Virus record (IMG/VR): IMGVR_UViG_3300031565_000175
Coordinates: 1-35,868 of that record
Source of the DNA: a virus
DNA: 35,868 nt
Direction: 5' to 3' (one strand)
A model generated the notes under the pieces. It was not told where the DNA came from, ran no database searches, and worked only from the letters and a program-made list of their open reading frames with translations. Position numbers and translations under genes: made by a program. Shown here piece after piece: positions 22,892 through 30,771 of this stretch. Every line of letters starts with the position of its first letter. The stretch's first letter is position 1.

Positions 22892-23340
22892 TACAAATAC
22901 TCTCCTGTGACTTTATCATAAATCAAACCACTAACTTGTAGTGGTAAATGACCATCCTCTAATATAAAAGTATAGTTGTCTTCATCTAATATTAGAAACG
23001 GTTGATAAATAGTATCTGGTGTTAATGCTATATCTATATCAAATTCAGAATCAGTTTCTTCAAGCTTTTCTAAGGGGATACAATATCTCCTTTTATCATA
23101 CTTTTCACCAGAAGGTGATTCTACTATGTCAGTTAATACATAAAATTCAGACTCTTCTAATCCTTCAACTCTCAGCCATAAAAAATCTATAGCTTCTTTA
23201 TTACCAATACCAATATAAGGTTTTCTAACAGCAACAATATCTCCCTCTATAATTCTTTCGTGACCAGACTCAAGAGGTTCATAACTAATTAAAGAAATAG
23301 CTATCTCCATTACTGGATAATTTGGATTTAAAAAACTCAT
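22891..23340 (-). CDS. Tail-fibre-module protein, unknown
   Basis: A 149-residue acidic, beta-rich protein starting MSFLNPNYPVMEIAISLISY and containing GDIVAVRKPYIGIGNKEAID and YVLTDIVESPSGEKYDKRRY. Its end LQVSGLIYDKVTGEYL resembles descriptive structural-protein tails. It overlaps the beta-helix gene by a TAATG junction and starts 2-3 bases after the upstream gene. Position between other tail-type genes suggests a fibre connector or baseplate component. No domain was recognised. Confidence 0.55.
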   Translation of the reverse strand: MSFLNPNYPVMEIAISLISYEPLESGHERIIEGDIVAVRKPYIGIGNKEAIDFLWLRVEGLEESEFYVLTDIVESPSGEKYDKRRYCIPLEKLEETDSEFDIDIALTPDTIYQPFLILDEDNYTFILEDGHLPLQVSGLIYDKVTGEYL

Positions 23341-23342
23341 GG

Positions 23343-23918
23343 TTAATCATCCTTACTAATTAATGCATTTAGTTGATTTTTAATTGTAATCAATGTAGCT
23401 GTTTCTGGTAAATTACTAGTTATTTCTGGTAAAGTCGCTACGGACGTTTTAATATCAGCTAAATTATTAGCATTGCCTATATCTATTTTAAATTGATTCC
23501 ATTGATCAATCATTGCATTTTGTTTTACATTAGAATTTTCAAGAAGTTGATTAACTATAAGTTTTAAAATAGCTTTGAAAATTTTTCTGAATCTTGGATG
23601 GGTTTCAAGAAAATTAGTTGCACCAATAGCATCTAATTGTTTATCATCGTCTAATTCACTATCTGCAAATGTATTAATCTCATCATTACTTGCATTTCTA
23701 ACCATATCACTTGCAGGAATAGCAATTTTCTGATATCCAAATTTTCTACGTTCTCCTAATTCTCCAGCAATCCATTCTCTATTTTCAGTTCCATCAGGCA
23801 AACTAGGGTCTGTTAAATAACCAAAATAAGTTGTATTTACTCTATCAAATACTTGTCCTTTAGTAGAAATTTTTAGAACTTCTCCAGAACTTTTTCTATA
23901 CAATACAGTTGTAGACAT
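23343..23918 (-). CDS. Putative tail structural protein, first gene of the fibre operon
   Basis: A 191-residue protein with a good AGGAGG-type binding site. The N-terminal half is beta-like (MSTTVLYRKSSGEVLKISTK, YFGYLTDPSLPDGTENREW). The C-terminal half is helical with HPRFRKIFKAILKLIVNQLL and a tail of short helices. The pattern of an N-terminal strand domain naming tail-derived sentences and a helical C-terminus is typical of phage tail-fibre-adjacent proteins. It is preceded by a TATAAATA box at 23960-23953, making it the first gene of a late run through the Ser-rich gene. Confidence 0.52.
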   Translation of the reverse strand: MSTTVLYRKSSGEVLKISTKGQVFDRVNTTYFGYLTDPSLPDGTENREWIAGELGERRKFGYQKIAIPASDMVRNASNDEINTFADSELDDDKQLDAIGATNFLETHPRFRKIFKAILKLIVNQLLENSNVKQNAMIDQWNQFKIDIGNANNLADIKTSVATLPEITSNLPETATLITIKNQLNALISKDD

Positions 23919-23952
23919 AATATCCTCCTCTTTTTATATTCCTATTCTTTTA

Positions 23953-23960
23953 TATTTATA
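23953..23960 (-). promoter_or_regulatory. T4-type late promoter box
   Basis: TATAAATA on the minus strand (23960-23953), 34 bases before the ATG at 23918, in the 47-base gap after the glycosyltransferase-like gene. Expected to start a late transcript for the tail-fibre and Ser-rich genes. Confidence 0.5.
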
Positions 23961-23965
23961 ATAAT

Positions 23966-24892
23966 TTATCTAGTTTTATACCATTGATCCAAGAATTTCT
24001 TATCCTTAGTCTCATAATATTTTTTGACTAGTTCTCTTTTATTTCTCCAGAATGTTTCATCTATGTACTCCGCTGGTGGAGGAATGTCTTTATATCTATG
24101 AGCATAATTCCATTCACCATGTATATGTCTGAATCCCAAGATGTCATACCAAGTTCCTCCAGGCTTATGTACTTGAGTACTCAAAGGATTATTAGGAACT
24201 TTGACTACCTTCAATCCCAACTCTTTAATTGCTACTGCAAATCTGGACTCCGTATTTCCTACCTTCTCCGCATACTTTTCATAATTATCTACAGGTATTA
24301 AGTGATCTTGAAAGTGTTTCATTACTGCTTGAGCGGCTTTTGTTTTAGCTATAAAAGAAGTAGTATTAAAAATCTCTCTTCCATTATTTTCTTCCCATCC
24401 ACACCCCATAATATCAGCGTCACCTAACATCTCCATAATTTGAGGAAATCCTTCTGGCTTCTCCAAAATACAATCTCCGTTAGAACAGAAGACATATTTG
24501 AATCCCCCCATTGTATGCATACCGAATTTAAGTAACCAGAAATAAGGATATAAAACTCCTCCCCATGTTTGATGATGAGGTATTAGAAAAGTATCAATTT
24601 GATCAAATACTTCTCTTCTAGGTAACATAGAATCATATGATATCTCTTTGTTATTAGGATCAAAGTAGTTATCGAATACTACAGTAAGCCAGAATCCTAA
24701 TTTCTTATGAGTTTCTACAGAAGCCTTTAAGAATGGTCTGCTACTTGGATGACTAGTTAAAAGGACTCCCACATCTTTCAATGCGTTAACAGCCCATTTA
24801 TCACAATCGGTATATCCTTTAATAACTTGCTTGGCGTATTGCTTATCTGCTCCTTCTTTCATTTGATTTACATATTCTCTAGTGATTGTCAT
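23966..24892 (-). CDS. GT-A-like glycosyltransferase, paralogue A
   Basis: A 308-residue protein. The Rossmann start VGVLLTSHPSSRPFLKASVE (41-60) and FKYVFCSNGDCILEKPEGF (131-149) resemble a GT-A nucleotide-sugar transferase, with NGD at 138-140 in the place of the metal-binding DxD. Later it has TSFIAKTKAAQAVM and TWYDILGFRHIHGEWNYAHR. The gene at 28089 shares these blocks (FEYVFTVNGDCIWDKPKG; TWKQLLGYRNLGGEHKW), so the two are paralogues. The start overlaps the DUF1353 gene stop by ATGA. The acceptor is unknown; a tail or fibre glycan is possible because it directly precedes the fibre operon. Confidence 0.62.
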   Translation of the reverse strand: MTITREYVNQMKEGADKQYAKQVIKGYTDCDKWAVNALKDVGVLLTSHPSSRPFLKASVETHKKLGFWLTVVFDNYFDPNNKEISYDSMLPRREVFDQIDTFLIPHHQTWGGVLYPYFWLLKFGMHTMGGFKYVFCSNGDCILEKPEGFPQIMEMLGDADIMGCGWEENNGREIFNTTSFIAKTKAAQAVMKHFQDHLIPVDNYEKYAEKVGNTESRFAVAIKELGLKVVKVPNNPLSTQVHKPGGTWYDILGFRHIHGEWNYAHRYKDIPPPAEYIDETFWRNKRELVKKYYETKDKKFLDQWYKTR

Positions 24893-25281
24893 AACATATT
24901 CCTCCTATCTCTCAATCTTAGTTTTATCCATTTATACCATCCAAATAGATAAACGCTCCAATATAAACAAAATATTTTCCATCTCTTTACTCCTAGTACT
25001 ACTAATGCTTCTTTAAAAATTCTTTCACATTCCGATTTCTTGGCATAATGTACTTCATACATCCAATCATGAAGAACAGCCGCTTTTGCATGATTATCTA
25101 TTGGAGAAATAATGCTCCAGAAAATTCTAGGAACTGTAGCGAAATCAGTTAAAAAATTCTCTGGAATTATTATAACCTGTAAAGATGGATATGTTCCAAC
25201 ATGATATTCAAATGGTTCTATTAGACGAAATAGGTTTTTACCTACTACTTCTACTATACATGGTGTAGTAAATTGACTCAT
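24889..25281 (-). CDS. DUF1353-family phage protein
   Basis: A 130-residue protein with the DUF1353 hallmarks: ENFLTDFATVPRIFWSIISP at 42-61, then NHAKAAVLHDWMYEVHYAKK with the conserved HDW, and RIFKEALVVLGVKRWK. A hydrophobic stretch (IFCLYWSVYLFGWYKW) is near the C-terminus. Such proteins are common in phages, often near lysis or tail genes; their activity is unproven. It overlaps neighbours at both ends by ATGA. Confidence 0.82.
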   Translation of the reverse strand: MSQFTTPCIVEVVGKNLFRLIEPFEYHVGTYPSLQVIIIPENFLTDFATVPRIFWSIISPIDNHAKAAVLHDWMYEVHYAKKSECERIFKEALVVLGVKRWKIFCLYWSVYLFGWYKWIKLRLRDRRNML

Positions 25282-25751
25282 ACTTTTATTCTTCTATTAT
25301 GTCTTTGAACTATAGGAGTAGCCCACCTACAATTATCAAGTTCATAATGACCATCATTATCAATTCTGTCTAGAGTCATCCCTTCTGGACGTTCTCCCAT
25401 GTCTGCAAAGAAGTTCTCAAACACAATCCATCGTTCACATATCATTATTCCTCTACCACCATATATAGTAAATTTAACATTATTTTCATTCAAACATCTT
25501 TGTTTCATGGATTTCCATGAATTATATGTTGAAGTTCCCCATTTATCATGAGTTATAATTTTTTCTTTATGTAAACACCCACATGATTTAGTTGATCTAT
25601 GTTTTTTATTAAACCTAGTGGTTGATATTTTTATAAGATTTCCACAATCACATTTACATTCCCAAATAATACAACCATCATTTTTTCTTTTATCAGTTTT
25701 TCTTAAAACAACTAATTTTCCAAATCTTTTTCCTATTAAATTATAACTCAT
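25278..25751 (-). CDS. HNH-type homing endonuclease, short paralogue
   Basis: A 157-residue paralogue of the endonuclease at 9920. It has IGKRFGKLVVLRKTDKR, the Cys pairs ECKCDCG and SCGCL, YNSWKSMKQRC, IYGGRGIMICERW, FFADMGERPEGMTLDRI and NDGHYELDNCRWAT. It ends soon after the nuclease core and lacks the helix-turn-helix of the other copy. It is wedged between the peptidase and DUF1353 genes with overlaps at both ends, as expected for an inserted free-standing homing gene. Confidence 0.85.
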   Translation of the reverse strand: MSYNLIGKRFGKLVVLRKTDKRKNDGCIIWECKCDCGNLIKISTTRFNKKHRSTKSCGCLHKEKIITHDKWGTSTYNSWKSMKQRCLNENNVKFTIYGGRGIMICERWIVFENFFADMGERPEGMTLDRIDNDGHYELDNCRWATPIVQRHNRRIKV

Positions 25752-26616
25752 CTTTACCTCTTTCTTTGATAATCTTTCTAGTTACTTGTAAGTCACGACA
25801 AACCCAAGCATCCCACATGTAGTCATTGATATATCTGTATGGAAGATATCCATATCCTTCATCTCCCCATCCAGTACTCCAACTATTTTTAAACTTAACT
25901 AGTTGTGTGTCTTCATTATATCCAACCGCACAAACGGCATGTCCACCAAGAAGATTATTTGGATTAGCAGGATAGTTAACTACTCCGTTTTTCGGATTGA
26001 ATATTTCTTCAAAGCAAGCAATGCCAATTACTACTGGTTGATCATCCAGAGCCACTTTTAAATCTTCAATTCCTTCTACTCTCCAATAGGAATCTATCAA
26101 GCCCCACTTTGCTATAAGTTTAGCCCATGATTTAGGTTTACCTTTAAATCTATCATCATATTCCCATCCAGCTTCACATGGAATTCCTATCTTATGGAGT
26201 ACTCTCATTGCACACCTAATACTTGTTCCTTCTGAATCAGGCCAAGGATCTATGGTCTTTGATTTCCAATATACCCATGCTTCCGATAAATCATAGTGAT
26301 CTTCTTTTCTAGTGTAATCTTTACCTTCTAGTAGTACTTCTTGCATATGTTCTTTTTGTTCTTGATATTCTTTCATTGCCGTTACAGCAAATCCTACACA
26401 AGATCCAAGTCTACCTTGATCCTTTACAGGACTCATATACGGAGTCCAATCTACAGAAAGAGAAACATTATAATGCTTTCTTTCATAAAATCTTTTCTCG
26501 CAAAATAATTGATGATAATCTGTAGTCATACCATGTCCACAATGAGAACATTTCAACTCTGCTACTTTGTAATCTCTTTCATCTGGTAAATCTTTTTGTA
26601 AATCTAATTTATACAT
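25741..26616 (-). CDS. Papain-like (C1 family) cysteine peptidase
   Basis: 291 residues from the ATG at 26616, which follows GGAGGT by four bases; earlier in-frame ATGs lack such a site. Near the N-terminus LPDERDYKVAELKCSHCGHG adds a CxxC pair and a further Cys (C39), a possible zinc finger. The peptidase core has Q67 and C73 in PVKDQGRLGSCVGFAV, H226 in LGGHAVCAVGY and N244 in KFKNSWSTGWGDEGYG, so the catalytic set is complete. No signal peptide is visible. Its binding site lies within the last codons of the radical SAM gene, so the two are coupled. The target could be a virion protein, a host protein or a modified peptide. Confidence 0.88.
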   Translation of the reverse strand: MYKLDLQKDLPDERDYKVAELKCSHCGHGMTTDYHQLFCEKRFYERKHYNVSLSVDWTPYMSPVKDQGRLGSCVGFAVTAMKEYQEQKEHMQEVLLEGKDYTRKEDHYDLSEAWVYWKSKTIDPWPDSEGTSIRCAMRVLHKIGIPCEAGWEYDDRFKGKPKSWAKLIAKWGLIDSYWRVEGIEDLKVALDDQPVVIGIACFEEIFNPKNGVVNYPANPNNLLGGHAVCAVGYNEDTQLVKFKNSWSTGWGDEGYGYLPYRYINDYMWDAWVCRDLQVTRKIIKERGKDEL

Positions 26617-27496
26617 GTCTACCTCCATTGTAATAACACCCCATTCCACATTTATTTATTAATTCACAATGTTGACATTTTTTATTTAATTTAATATTGT
26701 CGATTTTCTTCTCTCTACTGTTCTGTACCATTTCATTAAGTTCTGGAATTGACTTGTTTAATATAGTTCCTAATTTTATTCTTGTTTGATTGCAGTAGTA
26801 TAGGTCAAAGTTCCAGTCTATAAGCCCTATTTCTACGCATTTACAGGAACTAAATATTTTGGTAGGTAAAGATAATTTTTCAAGTTCATAGTTTATTTCT
26901 TTTGTGAAAAAACATAGCGGTAAATTATGATCTAACTGCCAGCGCATTTTTCTCTTGTTAAGTTCTGGAACTATTATTTTTGTTGCTTCTATCCATGTTT
27001 TCCTATAGTCATTGAATTCCTCTTCATCGAAAATATTCACTTGTGTATCAGGTGAATATACAAATATTGATTTTGGATGAGTATCCATACACTTCATCAT
27101 TTTGTCGATTACTTTTTCTGTATCATTTTTTGTTATAACAAAATGAAGCACTTCAAAATCCTTCTTTGGATCAAATGTATATCCATTTACTGTATATGAT
27201 ATTCTATTGCCAAACCGTTTTACTATCCTGTCTATATTTATACCATTTGTAAATAAACTCACCGTAAAATAATGTTTTAATCCTTCTTGGATGATATCCA
27301 TAATTCTCGGATGAATACTAGGCTCACCTCCCATGATCTTTAAAGAGGTATATTCTAAGTACTCCGTATTCCTTCTCATGAAATCTATAAGGATATCTGC
27401 ATCCATTTCATTCTTGTTTCTTACGTTTGCATTGAAGCAATGACTACAAGATGCATTACAGTTTTCAGTCAATACTATTCTATGAGCCATTACCAT
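26609..27496 (-). CDS. Radical SAM protein with SPASM-type C-terminus
   Basis: A 295-residue protein. The 4Fe-4S loop is CNASCSHC (C13, C17, C20), followed by GGEPSIHP (56-63), the usual SAM-contact motif. The C-terminus is Cys-rich in SPASM style: FSSCKCVEIG, FDLYYCNQTR and KKCQHCELINKCGMGCYYNG, enough to bind one or two extra clusters. SPASM enzymes often modify peptides or proteins (thioether or carbon-carbon bonds, sactipeptides) or activate sulfatases. GGAGA precedes the ATG, which overlaps the upstream gene by 7 bases. It is coupled to the papain-like peptidase downstream. No precursor peptide was found in the window. Confidence 0.88.
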   Translation of the reverse strand: MVMAHRIVLTENCNASCSHCFNANVRNKNEMDADILIDFMRRNTEYLEYTSLKIMGGEPSIHPRIMDIIQEGLKHYFTVSLFTNGINIDRIVKRFGNRISYTVNGYTFDPKKDFEVLHFVITKNDTEKVIDKMMKCMDTHPKSIFVYSPDTQVNIFDEEEFNDYRKTWIEATKIIVPELNKRKMRWQLDHNLPLCFFTKEINYELEKLSLPTKIFSSCKCVEIGLIDWNFDLYYCNQTRIKLGTILNKSIPELNEMVQNSREKKIDNIKLNKKCQHCELINKCGMGCYYNGGRHV

Positions 27497-28077
27497 TTTA
27501 TTTCTCCATCAAATATTAGATGGACGATATTCTTATTTTTCTTTATGATATCAAATTGTCTTAGATTGGAATGATTAATTACCATAATTGTTTTGTCTTT
27601 TATCATGTTATGGTTTTCTTTTAAAAAATATGAAGAAGATACTCCATGAAAAGTCATATCATAATAAAAATACCTATTAAGATATTCTTTATATATTGGA
27701 TTATGATCATAGCAAATTATCCATTCCCATTCTTTAACCATTTGAGAAATAAGAATATCAAGTCCTCTTCCCACTTCTCCTATACAAAGAACATCTGCAT
27801 CGTCTTTTATTTTTTTAAGATGTTCATAAGCTTTATATTTCAGTTTAACATGACTAATAATAAGATTATTGATATATCCTGGAGAATCTTTAAATTCAGG
27901 AGGTACTTCTTTTCTAAATGAATCTGTACCTTCAATCATACATCGACACATATCCATAGTCCAATTATCGGCTGTATATCTCTCTTCTCCATGTCCTGCC
28001 GCTTCTTGTGTTACATTATCTGGAATTAGATTTTCTATTAAATGTTTATAAAAATTTTCTATGTTTTCTTTTTGCAT
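27490..28077 (-). CDS. Rossmann-fold methyltransferase-like protein
   Basis: A 195-residue protein with strong AAGGAG site. The SAM-binding-like loop is DVLCIGEVGRGLDILISQMV (about 94-113), then WEWIICYDHNPIYKEYL with an acidic residue at the end of strand 2. It ends HLIFDGEIKW, overlapping the radical SAM gene by 7 bases. An N-terminal TADNWTMDMCRCMIEG stretch is unusual. The core is consistent with class I methyltransferases or a related nucleotide-binding fold; motif IV is not clear. The function is unknown, but it is closely linked to the radical SAM gene. Confidence 0.5.
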   Translation of the reverse strand: MQKENIENFYKHLIENLIPDNVTQEAAGHGEERYTADNWTMDMCRCMIEGTDSFRKEVPPEFKDSPGYINNLIISHVKLKYKAYEHLKKIKDDADVLCIGEVGRGLDILISQMVKEWEWIICYDHNPIYKEYLNRYFYYDMTFHGVSSSYFLKENHNMIKDKTIMVINHSNLRQFDIIKKNKNIVHLIFDGEIKW

Positions 28078-28088
28078 TTTTTTTCTCC

Positions 28089-29093
28089 TTAATCTTTATT
28101 CATAAAGTCCAAGTCAAACCTATTGAACAGACCCTTCCTTTCTGAGTCTGGCCCAAGTTCTTTTCTTTTAGAGTCATCATATAAAACACTATCTCCGTAA
28201 TGTTTCAAAGTATGGTACTTTCTATTATAATAAGAGTCTTCTCCTTGATCCCAATACATATACAAATATCGTCTATCTTGTGTAAGATAGAATGGAAGAA
28301 GAGTAGTCTTCTCATGTTGACTTAAAAACTCTCCCCTGTTTCTTAAATCGAAATATTTTATAGGTAGTGGTTCAAGATGTTCCAATACAGACCATTTATG
28401 TTCCCCTCCTAAATTTCTGTAACCTAGTAATTGTTTCCATGTACTATCTTGATGATAGGAACTATAATGATCTATTGCTCCAGCGTGTTGATGACCTTGA
28501 GGGTATTTAGCTTGCAGGGAAGGAACTTTAACCTTTATCTTGTACAATAAAGCCCAATCACGAAGAAGTACCTCTGGTGAGTAGGATTCTGGTATATTAT
28601 GCGCCAGATTCTTTCTTATATAAGAAACGAAATCCAGGAAAGTATGGCGTTTCCAGATAACGCTACAAGTATGAATGATCCCATTTGAGCTTGAAGACAT
28701 GATCTCATTGTCTCCTATTAATTCAATAATGTCTTCTACTCCTTTCGGTTTATCCCAAATACAATCTCCGTTTACTGTGAAGACATACTCAAAATTCTCA
28801 AAAAGATTAATTATACCAGCACCATATACTATATCCCATAGCCAACCGTTTCTTTTTTCTGCTCCATAAGTTTTATGTTTGAATGTCCATGAGTGAGGAA
28901 TAGCAAAGATGTCTTCTGGAATTGTTCCTGTATGCCTATCCATTGACGATATAACATACTTTCCAGAGTTGACGTACCCTGATAGAGTACTTTTTAAGAA
29001 CGTCAAATGTCCATCGAATGACGTAACAATTATAGCCATATTAGAATCGACCAAAGGATTATTTTCTGTAAATCTATCACTAGTTGCTACCAT
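28089..29093 (-). CDS. GT-A-like glycosyltransferase, paralogue B
   Basis: 334 residues from the ATG at 29093, chosen because GGAGG lies nine bases upstream; the ATG six codons before it has none. It shares key blocks with the gene at 23966: MAIIVTSFDGHLTFLKSTL at the start, FEYVFTVNGDCIWDKPKG with NGD at 108-110, and TWKQLLGYRNLGGEHKW. The C-terminal 70 residues are aromatic and basic (YLTQDRRYLYMYWDQGEDSY). It probably transfers a sugar with a metal-linked nucleotide donor. A palindromic TATAAATA pair lies upstream. Confidence 0.62.
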   Translation of the reverse strand: MVATSDRFTENNPLVDSNMAIIVTSFDGHLTFLKSTLSGYVNSGKYVISSMDRHTGTIPEDIFAIPHSWTFKHKTYGAEKRNGWLWDIVYGAGIINLFENFEYVFTVNGDCIWDKPKGVEDIIELIGDNEIMSSSSNGIIHTCSVIWKRHTFLDFVSYIRKNLAHNIPESYSPEVLLRDWALLYKIKVKVPSLQAKYPQGHQHAGAIDHYSSYHQDSTWKQLLGYRNLGGEHKWSVLEHLEPLPIKYFDLRNRGEFLSQHEKTTLLPFYLTQDRRYLYMYWDQGEDSYYNRKYHTLKHYGDSVLYDDSKRKELGPDSERKGLFNRFDLDFMNKD

Positions 29094-29133
29094 AAACCTA
29101 AACCTCCACATATTTTTATATTTTTCCTATCTT

Positions 29134-29145
29134 TATTTATAAATA
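29134..29145. promoter_or_regulatory. Overlapping divergent late-promoter boxes
   Basis: TATTTATAAATA (29134-29145) is a perfect 12-bp palindrome that contains TATAAATA on both strands: plus 29138-29145 for the gene at 29172, minus 29141-29134 for the gene at 29093. CTAT and ATAG flank it, extending the symmetry. Both genes would thus share one bidirectional late promoter site. Confidence 0.5.
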
Positions 29146-29171
29146 TTATAGTAGCAGAGGAGGAATTTGAG

Positions 29172-29954
29172 ATGTTTAATTGGAAAAAATCTTTATTTGT
29201 TAGTATCTTAACAGTAGTAATTGCGTTTGCTTCATTCTTTATGATAACTGAATCAGCTAGGTATTATAGGAATTTCTATGAGGTAGGTGCTTGGCAACCC
29301 TTATATTTAGCGGCTTTGCTGGAATTGTTTGTACTATCACTTGCTGTTATTAGAATAGGAAAGTCAAAGATGTTTCTTTTGGTACAGAAACTAATTATGA
29401 TAGGAGTATTTTGCTCCATTATTTTTGCGGCTGGTATGCAAGCAGTTAACCCGACTTTAGAAAGTTTGGCTCAAGTGACCAAACAAGAACAACTAGGTGA
29501 GATCCTTCAAAAAGAATATGACTCTCTTATAGAAGATAGAGCCGTGTTTGATAAGCAGAAGCAAAAGACCCGAACCGCTATCTCCACAATGGAAAGGAAG
29601 AAGATTGTAGAGGATATGAAGAAGCTATTCGATCAAGACGTTGAGACTGATACAGGAAGAGTAGCATTAGTAAATATTTTACTACTTTTCAGTATCCGAT
29701 TTCTGGTACAGATAGCTAATATATTTTGCGCTTCTATGATGGGAGTTTATTTCAGGTATAGTGAAAAGGTTGAAGAAGAGTTATCAGATAAAGAACTGGT
29801 AATGAAAATACATCCTAAAGCTGAATGTAAATGGAGAGGAATACATAAGAAGTATTGTGTATTCAATGACGATATTATGACTAAAGGAATAGGAGTAGGA
29901 ACAACTCCTAAGAAAGCATGGGAAGACGCTTATCGAAAACTGTCTAAGATCTAA
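29172..29954 (+). CDS. Four-TM membrane protein with internal coiled coil
   Basis: A 260-residue protein and the only plus-strand gene in the right half. GAGGAGG lies before the ATG. TM segments are at about 8-25, 43-61, 66-90 and 164-190. Between TM3 and TM4 a long charged helix (KEYDSLIEDRAVFDKQKQKT) makes a coiled coil of about 60 residues. The C-terminal domain (about 205-260) has the basic AECKWRGIHKKYCVFNDDIM and TPKKAWEDAYRKLSKI. It may be an inner-membrane remodelling, exclusion or lysis-timing protein. Its own late-type promoter suggests separate control. No family was recognised. Its end overlaps the convergent methyltransferase by 4 bases. Confidence 0.6.
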   Translation: MFNWKKSLFVSILTVVIAFASFFMITESARYYRNFYEVGAWQPLYLAALLELFVLSLAVIRIGKSKMFLLVQKLIMIGVFCSIIFAAGMQAVNPTLESLAQVTKQEQLGEILQKEYDSLIEDRAVFDKQKQKTRTAISTMERKKIVEDMKKLFDQDVETDTGRVALVNILLLFSIRFLVQIANIFCASMMGVYFRYSEKVEEELSDKELVMKIHPKAECKWRGIHKKYCVFNDDIMTKGIGVGTTPKKAWEDAYRKLSKI

Positions 29955-30547
29955 ACTTTTTTCCTCACCATTGTAAGCCCTACATCAAAAGCCGATCTGG
30001 TAAATGTGAAGATATCTAATACAGTTCTCATATGGCTTTCTTCTAGATCTTCTATTAGATAGAAAACATCACCACATTTCTCTGGTACAGTCCATGCTTC
30101 ACTAGGTGGACTGGTATCATGTAAAAATATATAACCACCTTTGACTAACTGCTCCCAAGTATTATCAAAATCTTTTTTAACTTGTTCGTATGTATGATCT
30201 CCGTCAATGAAAGCTAAAGCTATTTGAGGTTTGTTTGCCATTGCATCTTTAAAGAAATCATCAGACTTTCCATTATAAACTTCGGAATTTTTCCCGAAAT
30301 ATCCTTTAGTGTTTTTCATATTCTCAACACCGCTTTTAGAATACTCACAATGAAAACAGATTCTATTATACTTCTCTGCCAGTTTAGATAGGAATATAGA
30401 AGATTCACCGCAACCTATTTCTATGATATTTCCGTTAGTATAATTGAGTACATAATCACAAAGGACAGCTAGCAATCCCCATCTATCCCAAAAAAATTCC
30501 CCTTCAATAACTTGTTCATACAAATTTTTTAATCCTGGATGTTCCAT
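29951..30547 (-). CDS. Class I SAM methyltransferase (Methyltransf_24-like)
   Basis: A 198-residue protein with NIIEIGCGESSIFLSKLAEK (motif I, about 40-59), RICFHCEYSKSG (motif II strand), and IALAFIDGDHTYEQVKKDFD then GGYIFLHDTSPPSEA (motifs IV-V). The FIDGDHTYE pattern is typical of Methyltransf_24 enzymes, which often methylate sugars or small molecules. It overlaps the upstream small gene by TAATG and the plus-strand membrane gene at its 3' end. Near other glycan genes, a sugar O-methyltransferase role is plausible. Confidence 0.75.
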   Translation of the reverse strand: MEHPGLKNLYEQVIEGEFFWDRWGLLAVLCDYVLNYTNGNIIEIGCGESSIFLSKLAEKYNRICFHCEYSKSGVENMKNTKGYFGKNSEVYNGKSDDFFKDAMANKPQIALAFIDGDHTYEQVKKDFDNTWEQLVKGGYIFLHDTSPPSEAWTVPEKCGDVFYLIEDLEESHMRTVLDIFTFTRSAFDVGLTMVRKKV

Positions 30548-30759
30548 TACTCCCCTTCAAACTTCTTACGTGGTCTGTATTGCCTTTTAAAATCTTCTAT
30601 AGGAAGAGTAGCTGTTTCACCTGTAAAATGCTCATATAGCACCGATCCTGCTACTATATCAGTTAGCGTTACCTCTATCGGCCCATTCTCTGGATCTTCA
30701 ATAGTTACCCTTTGCCCTATAAGATCATAAAATCCTTTATCTATTTGTGTTCCTAGCAT
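30547..30759 (-). CDS. Small beta-rich protein, 70 residues
   Basis: GGAGGTAATAATT precedes the ATG. The sequence MLGTQIDKGFYDLIGQRVTI and DPENGPIEVTLTDIVAGSVL suggests a small beta-barrel, SH3-like, with a basic tail (PIEDFKRQYRPRKKFEGE). It is coupled to the methyltransferase by TAATG. No function can be assigned. Confidence 0.55.
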   Translation of the reverse strand: MLGTQIDKGFYDLIGQRVTIEDPENGPIEVTLTDIVAGSVLYEHFTGETATLPIEDFKRQYRPRKKFEGE

Positions 30760-30771
30760 AATTATTACCTC

